From Kutzneria chonburiensis (GTDB lineage Bacteria > Actinomycetota > Actinomycetes > Mycobacteriales > Pseudonocardiaceae), in assembly GCF_028622115.1 (NCBI RefSeq), contig NZ_CP097263.1:5580001-5644000 (forward strand): 64,000 nt of DNA. Direction: 5' to 3'. The translations under genes were made by a program, and so were the position numbers. This document shows, piece by piece, positions 55,948 to 64,000 of the stretch (its first letter is position 1; each line of letters starts with the position of its first letter). A model generated the notes under the pieces. The model did not search any database. It was given only the letters and a program-made list of their open reading frames with translations, and was not told the origin of the DNA.

Positions 55948-56969
55948 GGATTCCGTTCTGGGCCAACCCACGGCTGGGCCTGCTGGTCGTGATCGTCGTG
56001 CTGGTCGCGGTGTTCACCGCACTGCGACCAGCCTTCCTCGACGTGGGCCTGACCATCGTGCCCATGCAGTCCGACCTCACGGTCTTCGTCGTGGTCGGGC
56101 TGGCCCAGCTGGCCGTGTTGTCGTTGGGGCACATGAACCTCGCCGTCGGGCGGATGGCCGCGGTGTCGGCGTTCGCCGCTGGCTGGGCCTATGACAAGCT
56201 CGACGTTCCCCTGCCCGTCGGGCTGGTCATCGGCTTGGCCGTCGGGGCGCTGGTCGGCGCGGCCGCCGGCTGGACCATTGCCGCCACCGGCGTGAACTCC
56301 TTCGTCGTCACGCTGGCGTTGGACTTCGCGCTGATCGGCCTGGTTTCCTTGCTGTACAGCACTTTCAGTGACGGCGTTGCCTTCCATGTGGCACCGGCCG
56401 GGTTGGACATCCTGCGCGGCGACACCTTCGCCGACTACTGCATGGGCGATCTCTGCGGGCCGCCGATCCCGTTGGTGGTGCCGATTGCCCTGGTCGCCGT
56501 GGTGGCGGTCGGCGTGTTCTTCCGGAATTCGCGGCTGGGGCGGGAGATCCTGATGACCGGCTCCAACGTCAAGGCGGCCGAGCTTTCCGGCATTCCGACC
56601 GGCCGGCGGATCATCCAGGCCCACGCCCTGTCGGGGTTGCTGGCCGCGTTGGCCGGTTTCCTGTTGGCGGTCAACAACGGGGCCTTCTCCGCCGATATCG
56701 GCGGCTCGTTCCTGCTGCCGTCGTTCCTCGGGCCGGTGCTCGGCGGCACGCTGCTGGCCGGTGGGGCGGTCAGCGTGCTGGGCACGGTGTTCGGTGCGGC
56801 GCTGACCGAGGTGATCCAGACCGGGTTGAACCTGCTCCAGTTCGAGGTGGAGAAGTTCAAGATATACATCGGGTTCGTGCTGCTGGTGGCGCTGTCGCTG
56901 GACCGGCTCCGGCACGTGCTGGCCGAGCGACGGAGTGCCGCACCGGCCGAGCGCGGTGGTACGGCATGA
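55944..56969 (+). CDS. Ribose-type ABC transporter permease 1
   Basis: 341 aa from ATG 55944. It has 8-10 membrane helices of the RbsC/AraH (BPD_transp_2) family. Motifs include LGHMNLAVGRMAAVSAFAAG, NSFVVTLALDFALIGLVSLL and SNVKAAELSGIPTGRRIIQA, the cytoplasmic loop that contacts the ATPase. It overlaps both neighbours by 4 nt. It forms a heterodimer with the next gene product, since each is divergent in sequence. Confidence 0.93.
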   Translation: MRIPFWANPRLGLLVVIVVLVAVFTALRPAFLDVGLTIVPMQSDLTVFVVVGLAQLAVLSLGHMNLAVGRMAAVSAFAAGWAYDKLDVPLPVGLVIGLAVGALVGAAAGWTIAATGVNSFVVTLALDFALIGLVSLLYSTFSDGVAFHVAPAGLDILRGDTFADYCMGDLCGPPIPLVVPIALVAVVAVGVFFRNSRLGREILMTGSNVKAAELSGIPTGRRIIQAHALSGLLAALAGFLLAVNNGAFSADIGGSFLLPSFLGPVLGGTLLAGGAVSVLGTVFGAALTEVIQTGLNLLQFEVEKFKIYIGFVLLVALSLDRLRHVLAERRSAAPAERGGTA

Positions 56970-57922
56970 CTGCCCTCGCGCAGAGGTTTTCGTTGCGGAG
57001 CACCGAATTCACGCTCGCCGTCCTGGCGGTGTTGGCCTACGTCGTGCTGGCGCTCACCACCCACGGCAGTGTGCTGCACGGCGACACCCTGACCGCGATC
57101 TTCCAGTTCCTCGCCGTGCCGATGGTGATCGGCCTGGCGCAGATGGTGGTCCTCGGCGTCGGGCAGATGAATCTCAGCGTCGGTGTGGTCACCGGGTTCT
57201 GCGCGATGGTGACGGCCTGGCTGATGGTCGACGTCGGCCTGCCGGCCTGGCTGGCGTTGATCGCCGGCCTCGCGACGGGCGCGGCGATCGGGCTGGTGAA
57301 CGGGCTGATCGTGGTGCTGACCAGGATCAACGGGTTCATCGTCACGCTGGCCACGATGACCGTGATCGACGGCCTCCGCTACGGCGTGCACGGCACGGCC
57401 ACGTATCAGGGCTACTCGCCGGGGCTCACCCGGCTCGGCCAGGGCTCGATCCTCGGCGTGCCGACGGTGTTCTTGGTGGCGGTGCTGGTGGCCATCGCGG
57501 TTGCGGTGTTCTTCCGACGCGTGGCGGCCGGCCGACGGCTGCTGGCCAGCGGCGGAAACCCGTTGGCGGCCAGGCTTTCCGGGGTGTCGAACGACCGGTC
57601 GCTGGTGCTGGCCCACCTGCTGTCGGGGCTGCTGGCCGGTGTCGCCGGCGTGATCGTGGTGGCACTGAGCGGCTCGGTCAACGCGACCATCGGCGACGAC
57701 CTGCTGCTGCCGAGCTTCGCCGCGCCGATCATCGGTGGCGTGGCATTGGCCGGCGGTGTGGTCAGCGTGCTCGGCACCTGCCTGGCCGCGCTGATCGTGC
57801 GGCTGGTGGATGTGGCCCAGGCCCAGTACTCGATCAACCCGGACTGGGTGGACCTGATCGTCGGCGCGGTGGTGCTCGGCGCGGTGCTGATCACGCAGTT
57901 GCGCGGAAGGACCACACAATGA
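56966..57922 (+). CDS. Ribose-type ABC transporter permease 2
   Basis: 318 aa from ATG 56966, overlapping the previous permease by 4 nt and the ATPase by 4 nt. It has the same RbsC-family layout: LGVGQMNLSVGVVTGFCAMV, INGFIVTLATMTVIDGLRYG and a coupling loop SGGNPLAARLSGVSNDRSLV. DDLLLPSFAAPIIGGVALAG is the conserved C-terminal motif. Two distinct permeases with a fused-domain ATPase is the normal pattern for this importer class. Confidence 0.93.
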   Translation: MTALAQRFSLRSTEFTLAVLAVLAYVVLALTTHGSVLHGDTLTAIFQFLAVPMVIGLAQMVVLGVGQMNLSVGVVTGFCAMVTAWLMVDVGLPAWLALIAGLATGAAIGLVNGLIVVLTRINGFIVTLATMTVIDGLRYGVHGTATYQGYSPGLTRLGQGSILGVPTVFLVAVLVAIAVAVFFRRVAAGRRLLASGGNPLAARLSGVSNDRSLVLAHLLSGLLAGVAGVIVVALSGSVNATIGDDLLLPSFAAPIIGGVALAGGVVSVLGTCLAALIVRLVDVAQAQYSINPDWVDLIVGAVVLGAVLITQLRGRTTQ

Positions 57923-59415
57923 CTGTCACGGCGGAGAAACTGGTCAAGGTGTTCCCGGGCGTCCGGGCCCTGGACGAGGCGACGCTACGGCTGGAGCCGG
58001 GCAGTGTGCACGCGTTGCTGGGCGAGAACGGGGCCGGCAAGAGCACCCTGATCAAGATCATGACGGGCGTGCTGCGGCCGGACGGCGGCCGCATCGTGCT
58101 GGCCGACGGCAGCGAGGCGCACTTCGGCGGCCCACACGACGCCCAGCGGGCCGGCATCGGCGTGGTGCACCAGGAACGCAACCTGATCCCGGCCTTCTCC
58201 GTCGCCGAGAACATCGCGCTTTCCGCGGTACCGCAACGGTTCGGCTTCGTCGACCGCAACGCCACGCGCACCATCGCGCGCCGCTGTCTCGATCAGCTCC
58301 AGGTCGAACTGGACGTGGACCGGCCGGTGTCCTCGCTGTCGGTGGCCCAGATGCAGCTGGTCGAGATCGCCAAGGCGCTGGCTGTGGACACGCAGGTCCT
58401 GCTGCTCGACGAGCCGACGGCCTCGCTGACCTCGGACGAGGCCGACCGGCTGTTCGCGGTGATGCGGGCGCTGCGCGATCACGGGCACGCGATCGTCCTG
58501 GTCAGCCACAAGCTGGACGAGGTCTTCGCGATCGCCGACACCGTGACGGTGCTGCGCGACGGCCGCAGCGTCGCCGAGGCGCAGCCGCTGTCCGGCTTCA
58601 GCCACGACGAGGTCGTCGACCTCATGGTCGGCCGCGCCCACGCCGTGGTGGAACTGGCCCGCACGCCGGTCGACGAGAATGCCGTGCCGGCGCTGGAACT
58701 TGACGGCGTCAGCACCGCCGACGGCCATCGCGACGTGTCGCTGGCCGTGCGGCCGGGCGAGATCGTCGGCCTGTACGGCCTGGTCGGCGCCGGCCGCAGC
58801 GAGCTGGCCCGGGCCGTGCTCGGCCTCGACACGATCACCGCCGGCACGGTGAGAATCCGCGGCGAGCAGGCCCGGATCCGTGACGTCGGCGAGGCGCTGA
58901 GCCGCTACCGGATGGGTTACGTCACCGAGAACCGCAAGGAGGAAGGCGTCTTCCTGGAGCAGCCGATCAGCCGCAACATCGCCGTCACGGTGTGGCGGCG
59001 GCTGGCCCGCTTCGGCCTGGTGCGGGCCGCCGACGAGAACTCGCTCGTGTCGACCTATCAGGAACGCCTCGGCCTGCGGCTGTCCGGCCCGACGCAGCCG
59101 GCCGGGCAGCTGTCCGGCGGCAACCAGCAGAAGGTCAGCCTGGCCAAGTGGCTGGCCGCCGACTGCGACATCCTGGTGATCGACGAGCCGACCGTCGGCA
59201 TCGACGTGCGCACCAAGGCCGCCTTCCACGAGCTGATCATCGGCTTGGCCGCCGACGGCCTGGCCATCCTGCTCATCTCCTCCGACCTGCCGGAGATGGT
59301 CACGCTGGCCGACCGCGTGCTGGTCATGCGCGACCACCAGATCGTCGGCGAGGTCGACAACGACCACAGCTATGCGCGCACGTCCAAAGCGGTCGGACGG
59401 TTGCTGACCGCCTGA
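57919..59415 (+). CDS. Sugar ABC transporter ATP-binding protein, two-domain (RbsA-like)
   Basis: 498 aa from ATG 57919. The first nucleotide-binding domain has a Walker A GENGAGKST (35-43), Walker B LLLDEPTASLT and a degenerate signature (SLSVAQMQLVEIAK). The second has a degenerate Walker A (GLVGAGRSE), a canonical LSGGNQQK signature and VIDEPTVGIDVRTK. One functional site per composite dimer is usual in the RbsA family. It energises the permeases at 55944 and 56966. Its last 46 bp overlap the 3' end of the convergent acyltransferase gene. Confidence 0.94.
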   Translation: MTVTAEKLVKVFPGVRALDEATLRLEPGSVHALLGENGAGKSTLIKIMTGVLRPDGGRIVLADGSEAHFGGPHDAQRAGIGVVHQERNLIPAFSVAENIALSAVPQRFGFVDRNATRTIARRCLDQLQVELDVDRPVSSLSVAQMQLVEIAKALAVDTQVLLLDEPTASLTSDEADRLFAVMRALRDHGHAIVLVSHKLDEVFAIADTVTVLRDGRSVAEAQPLSGFSHDEVVDLMVGRAHAVVELARTPVDENAVPALELDGVSTADGHRDVSLAVRPGEIVGLYGLVGAGRSELARAVLGLDTITAGTVRIRGEQARIRDVGEALSRYRMGYVTENRKEEGVFLEQPISRNIAVTVWRRLARFGLVRAADENSLVSTYQERLGLRLSGPTQPAGQLSGGNQQKVSLAKWLAADCDILVIDEPTVGIDVRTKAAFHELIIGLAADGLAILLISSDLPEMVTLADRVLVMRDHQIVGEVDNDHSYARTSKAVGRLLTA

Positions 59416-60479
59416 CGCGGCCGGGTCAGGAACCGCCGGCACGGCGTCTCCACGTACTCGTAGAGCGCCCAGGCCAATCCCAGCGACACCACGAAAATGC
59501 CGGCGACCACGAACAGTTCCGGGGTGCTGTGCAGCCGCACCAGCCCCGGCGCGGCCCGCCGCACCACGCGGATCACCAGCAGGTGGACCATGTAGAAGGC
59601 GAACGAGAGCTCGCCGAGCCGGACCATCGTCGGCGACCGCCAGAACGACTGCTCGTTGCGCAGATCGGCCACCGCGGCGGCCGGGATGAGCACGCCGAAG
59701 CCGATGATCGTGGCGACCGAGAAGGCGTACTGCCCGGGCCACACCGGTACCAGGAAGTAGCTGAGCAGCATCACCCCGACGGCGATCTCCAGCCGTGGAC
59801 CGCGCCACGCCTCCAGTGCCACCAGCCGGGCCAGCGCCACGCCGAGCGTGAACTCGCCGATCCGCGCGGCCGGGAACGCCTGGAGCCAGTGCACCGCCGG
59901 CAGCTCACCCTGCACATACGCCGGCAACACCACCAGACCCACGCTGACCAGCGCGAACACCCACGCCCCACGGGCCGAGAGCCGTCGCGCCAGCGCGCCC
60001 CAGATCGGGAACGTGAGGTAGAAGAACGCCTCGCAGGCCAGCGTCCAGCTGACCGTGTTGAGCGACTGCTGCTCGCCCGGGATCCACGAGTGGATCAGGA
60101 ACACGTTGGTCAGAAAGACATCGAAGTCCGGCACGCCGTAGAACACGTCCGGGCGGGCCAGCTGCCCGAGCGTCGCGCCGAGCACGACGGCTAACAGCGC
60201 GGTGACGATGTGCACCGGGTAGATCCGGGCCAGCCGACGCCGCCAGAACCGCAACGGGCTGTCACCGGGCCGGGCCGACCACATCAGCACGAAGCCCGAC
60301 AGCACGAAGAAGAACGACACCCCGATCTCGCCGGCGCCGAACAGCAGCGAGGCCACCTTCGAGCCGGCGCTGTCCGGATCGAGCATCGAGGCGACCACGA
60401 TGTGCAGGCCGAACACCATGAACGCGGCGGCCCAGCGCATTCCGGTCAGTGACGGCAGGTCGGCCCGGGTGACGGTCAC
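59370..60479 (-). CDS. Acyltransferase 3 family membrane protein (OafA-like)
   Basis: 369 aa from GTG 60479; GTG 60509 is also possible and no clear ribosome binding site is seen. About ten membrane helices are visible. Family motifs are LTGMRWAAAFMVFGLHIVV (catalytic-type His in FGLHIV), FGAGEIGVSFFFVLSGFVL and RFWRRRLARIYPVHIVTAL. Such enzymes O-acylate sugars, lipids or secondary metabolites. The 3' end overlaps the ABC ATPase gene by 46 bp. No obvious partner is adjacent. Confidence 0.9.
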   Translation of the reverse strand: MTVTRADLPSLTGMRWAAAFMVFGLHIVVASMLDPDSAGSKVASLLFGAGEIGVSFFFVLSGFVLMWSARPGDSPLRFWRRRLARIYPVHIVTALLAVVLGATLGQLARPDVFYGVPDFDVFLTNVFLIHSWIPGEQQSLNTVSWTLACEAFFYLTFPIWGALARRLSARGAWVFALVSVGLVVLPAYVQGELPAVHWLQAFPAARIGEFTLGVALARLVALEAWRGPRLEIAVGVMLLSYFLVPVWPGQYAFSVATIIGFGVLIPAAAVADLRNEQSFWRSPTMVRLGELSFAFYMVHLLVIRVVRRAAPGLVRLHSTPELFVVAGIFVVSLGLAWALYEYVETPCRRFLTRPRQAVSNRPTALDVRA

Positions 60480-60606
60480 GGTAAGACGTACGCCTCTCGA
60501 TCGGGTGACGGTTCGGCCGCCAACATACGTCACCTCTCCGATGACTCCTCACACGCTGTGCGCGACGGTTGAACTCCCGGTGTCCCCGCGATGAACGGAT
60601 CCAGCC

Positions 60607-61158
60607 ATGACGCACTTTCCGGCGACAGCCCGTAGTCAGCACGAGACCCATGACAGCTGGAATCTGATGGCTCGCGGGGAGACACCGACCCAGCGGCTCG
60701 ACCGCAACTACGCCGAGCTGTTGCAGGAGATCCGGGTGGCCCAGACCGGCGTGCAGCTGCTGCTGGCGTTCCTGCTCTCGCTGGCCTTCACGCCGAAGTT
60801 CGGGTCGCTGGGCGCGTTCGACCGGGGCGCGTTCGTGGCCAGCCTGGTGCTCGGCGCGGCGGCGACGGCGCTGCTGATCGCGCCCGCACCCGTGCACCGG
60901 CTGGTGTTCCAGCACCGGCTCAAGCGCCAGCTCGTGCACCTGACCAGCGGCTTGGCCCTGTGCGGGCTGGTGCTGCTGATGCTGTCGCTGGCCTCGGCGC
61001 TGATGCTGATCCTGGACGTGGTGCTGGGGCAGGAGTGGGCCGGCATGCTCACCGCCGGGATCGTCAGCTGGTTCTCGCTGTGGTGGTACATCGTGCCGCT
61101 GTGGCTGCGCTGGCGGCGCGGGCAGTCGCCCAAGCTGCGGCTGCCGCGTCAGCACTGA
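60607..61158 (+). CDS. DUF6328 family membrane protein
   Basis: 183 aa from ATG 60607; ATG 60667 (MARGETPTQRLDRNYAELLQ) is an alternative start. The ETPTQRLDRNYAELLQEIRV and AQTGVQLLLAFLLSLAFTPK segments match an actinobacterial family I know as DUF6328. Four membrane helices are visible at about 47-65, 75-95, 115-140 and 145-165. Function is unknown. It is convergent with the LuxR gene across a strong hairpin. Confidence 0.78.
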   Translation: MTHFPATARSQHETHDSWNLMARGETPTQRLDRNYAELLQEIRVAQTGVQLLLAFLLSLAFTPKFGSLGAFDRGAFVASLVLGAAATALLIAPAPVHRLVFQHRLKRQLVHLTSGLALCGLVLLMLSLASALMLILDVVLGQEWAGMLTAGIVSWFSLWWYIVPLWLRWRRGQSPKLRLPRQH

Positions 61159-61247
61159 GTCCCCCTGAATCCGCCGGTCTCGGCGCCCCGAATCGCGCGG
61201 CGGCCGAGTGGCGCGGCCTCGACTCGCGCGATGTCGGACCGGCGGAA

Positions 61248-61286
61248 CCGCGCCGGCCGGGCCATCCTCAGGCCCGGCCGGCGCGG
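61248..61286. terminator. Bidirectional GC-rich terminator hairpin
   Basis: Perfect 16-bp arms (CCGCGCCGGCCGGGCC at 61248-61263 and its complement at 61271-61286) with a 7-nt loop, located between the convergent genes ending at 61158 and 61296. Confidence 0.8.
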
Positions 61287-61295
61287 CCTTGCCGG

Positions 61296-63986
61296 TCACC
61301 CAGATGCGGCCTGACGCAGGCCCGCCTCGCGGGCGATGTCGGTACGGGTGCGGACCTGGAGCTTGGCCAGGATGTGCGAGACGTGCGTGGTCACCGTGCG
61401 CCGCGACACGAACAGCCGCTCGGCGATCTGCGGGTTGGACAGTCCGGCCACCACCAGCTGGGCCACCGTGGCCTCGGCCGGCGTGAGGCTGTCCCAACCG
61501 GTCTTGGCCCTACGGTGCTTGACCTTCGGGCCGCGCCGCAGGCCCAGCCCGCGCAGCACCGACTGCGCCCGGGCCAGCTGCCACTCCGCGCCCAGCTCCG
61601 CGTACAGGTCGAGGGCCCGCGACGCCGCCGCCCGGGCCGAGCTCGACTGTCCGTTGTGGACGAACGCGACGGCCGCCGCTTCCAGGGCCAGCGCCCGGGC
61701 CAGTGGTCGGCCGCATTCACGGTAGGCGGTGGCCGCGCGCAGCAGTTCCTCACCGTCGCCGTCGACCAGCCCCCGGCAGTACGCCGCGGCCCCGATCCGG
61801 TGCCCCACCTCGGAATCCGCCGCCAGGTCGACCACCCGGCCGGTGATCTCCCGCGCGGTGTCCAGGTCGCCGACCGCGACCGCGAGCCGCACGATCTCCG
61901 GCAGCACGTCGTCGAAGTCGGCCGAGTCGCGCAGCGCGGCCAGCGCCTCGTCCAGGCGACCGGCCTGCTCGTGCTCAAGACTGGTGACCAGCGCCCTGTG
62001 CAACACCGGCCGGCCGCCCACCTGCGCCGCCCGCACCACGGCCAGATGCCGTTGCGCCGCAACGTGATCGCCGCGGTGCAGCGTGACCAGCGCGGCAATG
62101 CTGTGGTCGGACGCGGCCACCACGGGGTTCCTGAGCTCGTCGGCCAGCAGGTCGACGTCGACCAGCGCCTGGTCCCAGCGGCCCGAGTCGTACGCCATCT
62201 GTACGAGGGCACTCTGCGCCTGGGCCAGCCGCACGGTGTTGCCGACGTGCTCGGCCAGCTGCCGCACGTCCTGCGCGGCGGCCACCGCCTCGTCGCAGCG
62301 GTCGACGCCACCAAGCGCCACCGCGCGGTTGATCCGCAGCAGCAGGCTGAGCTCGGCGGTCGCCCCGTCGCGGCCGATCACGCGTACGGCGTGGTCGAGC
62401 AGCTCCAGCGCACCGGCCATGTCGCCGCGCAGAATCAGCAGGATGCTGCGCACGTGCAGGGACCAGCCGATCACCCACTCGTCGGCCGGCGCGGCGTCGG
62501 CGGCGTCCAGCGCGGCCTTCTCGGCGGCGTCGGAATCGCCGAGATTCCAGTGCGCCCGCGCGGTCAGCACGAGCAGCCGGGCCCGCGCCCGACCGGTGGT
62601 GGCCGGATCGGCCAGCGCACGGTCCAGGTCGACCAGCGACTGGGCGACGTGGCCGCTCATGCCGCGGCATTGCAGAAGAATGTGGTGCAGCCACACGATC
62701 TGCACGGTGTCCGAGGACAGCGCGAGCGCACGGGTGGCCACGTGCTCGGCCTCGTCGAAGTCGCCGGTGCGGTAGAGCGCGTCGGCGAACCGGCTGGCCA
62801 GCGACAGCCGTCGGGCGTCCCAGCGCGGCATGGCCAGCACGCGCCGGAACAGGTCCACCGCGGCCGACGGCGACTGGCCGATGAGCGCGCCGGCGTTGTC
62901 GCACAACCAATCCACGGTCCACTCGTCGGCGCCGGACGCCACCAGCAGCTGCTTGGCCACGCGCTCGACCGGCGCGCCGGCGCCGTCGAGCAGTCGGGCC
63001 GCGTCCAGGTGCCAGGCCGTCCGCACCGACGGCGACATGCGTTCGTACAGGGCGGATCGCACCAGCGCGTGCCGGAAGGACAGGCCGTCGCCGGCCTCGA
63101 CCAGCACGCCGGCCGTGGTCGCCTGGTCCAGCGCGGGCAACAGCTCGACGACCGACCGACCGAGCACGACGCCGAGATCGGCCACCGAGAACACGAGCCC
63201 GATCAGGGTCGCGGCCCGCAGCACGTGCCGGGTCTGCTCGGACAGGAAGTCCAGCCGGTGGTCGATGGCGGCGGCCAGCGAGCCCGGCCGAGTCGCGCCG
63301 CCGGCCAGCGCGGTGACGAGTTCCGTGGTGTACAAAGGGTTTCCGGCCGCGTCCTCGGCGTGCCGGAGCAGCTCGTCGGTCGGCGGCGCGCCGACCAGCC
63401 GGGCCACCAGCTCGCCGATCGCGTCGGCCGCCAGCGGACCGAGGCTGATCTGGCCGTCGGGGCCGAGCTGCCGCCACAGCGCGGACAGGTCGTCGCGCAC
63501 CGGCACCGGCCGCAGCGTGCCGATCAGCAGCAGCGGCAGCTGGTCCACGAGTTTGAGCAGCCGGCTGAACACCGCGACGGTGACCTTGTCGGCCCACTGG
63601 AGGTCGTCGATCGCCAGCACCACCGGGCCGTCGGCGCACAGCTCCTCGACCATGCCCAGCACGCGTTCGGCCGCGACGGCAGTGGGATCGACCACGGTCG
63701 GGACCTCGCCGCGCAGCAGCCGCAGCACCGCCTGGCCGTCGTCGGAACGCTCCGCGTGCAGGGCCTCCAGCAGCGGCAACAGCGGTAGCAGCCGGCCCAG
63801 CTCGTCGCCCGCGCCGCAGAACACGCGGCAGCCGTTCTCCCGGGCCGCGTCGCACACCGTGCGCAGCAGCGTGGTCTTGCCGATGCCGGGTTCGCCGTCG
63901 ACCAGCGCCGCGCCACCCCGGCCACCGGCGAGGTCACGGACTCGGACGGTCAGCCGGGCCAGTTCACGGCTCCGCCCGATCAGCAT
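61296..63986 (-). CDS. LuxR/LAL-family ATPase transcriptional regulator
   Basis: 896 aa from ATG 63986, 14 nt from the window end. An N-terminal AAA-type ATPase has Walker A GEPGIGKTT (31-39) and Walker B VVLAIDDLQWADK (about 122). A long TPR-like helical region covers about 330-800. The C-terminal LuxR HTH is in LTPAEATVAQLVVAGLSNPQ and SRRTVTTHVSHILAKLQVRT. These large regulators often act as pathway-specific activators, e.g. MalT or secondary-metabolite regulators. The upstream context is outside the window, so the target is unknown. Confidence 0.92.
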   Translation of the reverse strand: MLIGRSRELARLTVRVRDLAGGRGGAALVDGEPGIGKTTLLRTVCDAARENGCRVFCGAGDELGRLLPLLPLLEALHAERSDDGQAVLRLLRGEVPTVVDPTAVAAERVLGMVEELCADGPVVLAIDDLQWADKVTVAVFSRLLKLVDQLPLLLIGTLRPVPVRDDLSALWRQLGPDGQISLGPLAADAIGELVARLVGAPPTDELLRHAEDAAGNPLYTTELVTALAGGATRPGSLAAAIDHRLDFLSEQTRHVLRAATLIGLVFSVADLGVVLGRSVVELLPALDQATTAGVLVEAGDGLSFRHALVRSALYERMSPSVRTAWHLDAARLLDGAGAPVERVAKQLLVASGADEWTVDWLCDNAGALIGQSPSAAVDLFRRVLAMPRWDARRLSLASRFADALYRTGDFDEAEHVATRALALSSDTVQIVWLHHILLQCRGMSGHVAQSLVDLDRALADPATTGRARARLLVLTARAHWNLGDSDAAEKAALDAADAAPADEWVIGWSLHVRSILLILRGDMAGALELLDHAVRVIGRDGATAELSLLLRINRAVALGGVDRCDEAVAAAQDVRQLAEHVGNTVRLAQAQSALVQMAYDSGRWDQALVDVDLLADELRNPVVAASDHSIAALVTLHRGDHVAAQRHLAVVRAAQVGGRPVLHRALVTSLEHEQAGRLDEALAALRDSADFDDVLPEIVRLAVAVGDLDTAREITGRVVDLAADSEVGHRIGAAAYCRGLVDGDGEELLRAATAYRECGRPLARALALEAAAVAFVHNGQSSSARAAASRALDLYAELGAEWQLARAQSVLRGLGLRRGPKVKHRRAKTGWDSLTPAEATVAQLVVAGLSNPQIAERLFVSRRTVTTHVSHILAKLQVRTRTDIAREAGLRQAASG

Positions 63987-64000
63987 GCGCGCCAGAATAC

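Noticed and set aside
46893-59415. A defence or phage-derived island
   Set aside because: All genes fit carbohydrate breakdown and transport; no nuclease, integrase or toxin-like gene is present.

Overview
The window is high-GC DNA from an actinobacterium. GTG and TTG starts are common, the IleRS is of the eukaryote-like type and sits behind an actinobacterial T-box, and a SAM-IV leader is present. Wag31/DivIVA and SepF lie next to ftsZ, and the murE product has the meso-diaminopimelate (DNPR) motif. This fits the order Pseudonocardiales (a Kutzneria- or Saccharothrix-like organism); the genus is inference.

Layout. 1-8946: the N-terminus of an NCS1 permease, a winged-helix/PQ-linker/Ig-like protein, an operon of a SAM-IV-controlled class V aminotransferase, lspA and an RluD-type pseudouridine synthase, several small conserved proteins, an NhaP-type antiporter, and a TetR-DUF167 pair under a 30-bp palindrome. 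9079-12420: ileS with its T-box. 12517-37611: a complete division/cell-wall (dcw) cluster on the minus strand, in transcription order mraZ, rsmH, ftsL, ftsI, [MFS, FAD oxidase], murE, murF, mraY, murD, ftsW, murG, murC, ftsQ, [opposite-strand threonine-synthase-like gene], ftsZ, pgeF, yggS, sepF, yggT, wag31. Most mur/fts genes overlap by 4-8 nt. Two insertions break the usual order, and both are bordered by long inverted repeats. 37989-42799: a divergent MoxR - DUF58 - transglutaminase (TgpA) operon. 42796-46850: an alpha/beta hydrolase, a DUF3040 protein, two small secreted or anchored proteins and an XRE regulator. 46893-59415: a candidate glycan-utilisation locus with a secreted GH87-like beta-helix enzyme, a secreted GH95-like enzyme, a GntR/FCD regulator, a mandelate-racemase-family enzyme and a complete ribose-type ABC importer. 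59370-63986: an acyltransferase, a DUF6328 protein and a large LuxR/LAL regulator.

Two points shape the reading of the window. First, eight genes (nhaP-like, yggS, ftsZ, ftsL, moxR, DUF58 and two secreted proteins) each lack exactly one base at or beside a short G/C run. All eight shifts have the same sign, and restoring one base gives a normal C-terminus or a TGATG/TAG-ATG junction. Systematic homopolymer undercalling in the source sequence is the simplest explanation. Second, intergenic spaces carry recurring long inverted repeats. One family (core CCACATGCGCTTCC) occurs four times, another (core GCGAGTCCCGC) occurs at two loci, and two further long perfect hairpins are single copies here. 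They usually lie just downstream of genes, so they may serve as terminators, but their size and repetition suggest a lineage-specific element.

No rRNA, tRNA, CRISPR array, transposase or integrase was seen.
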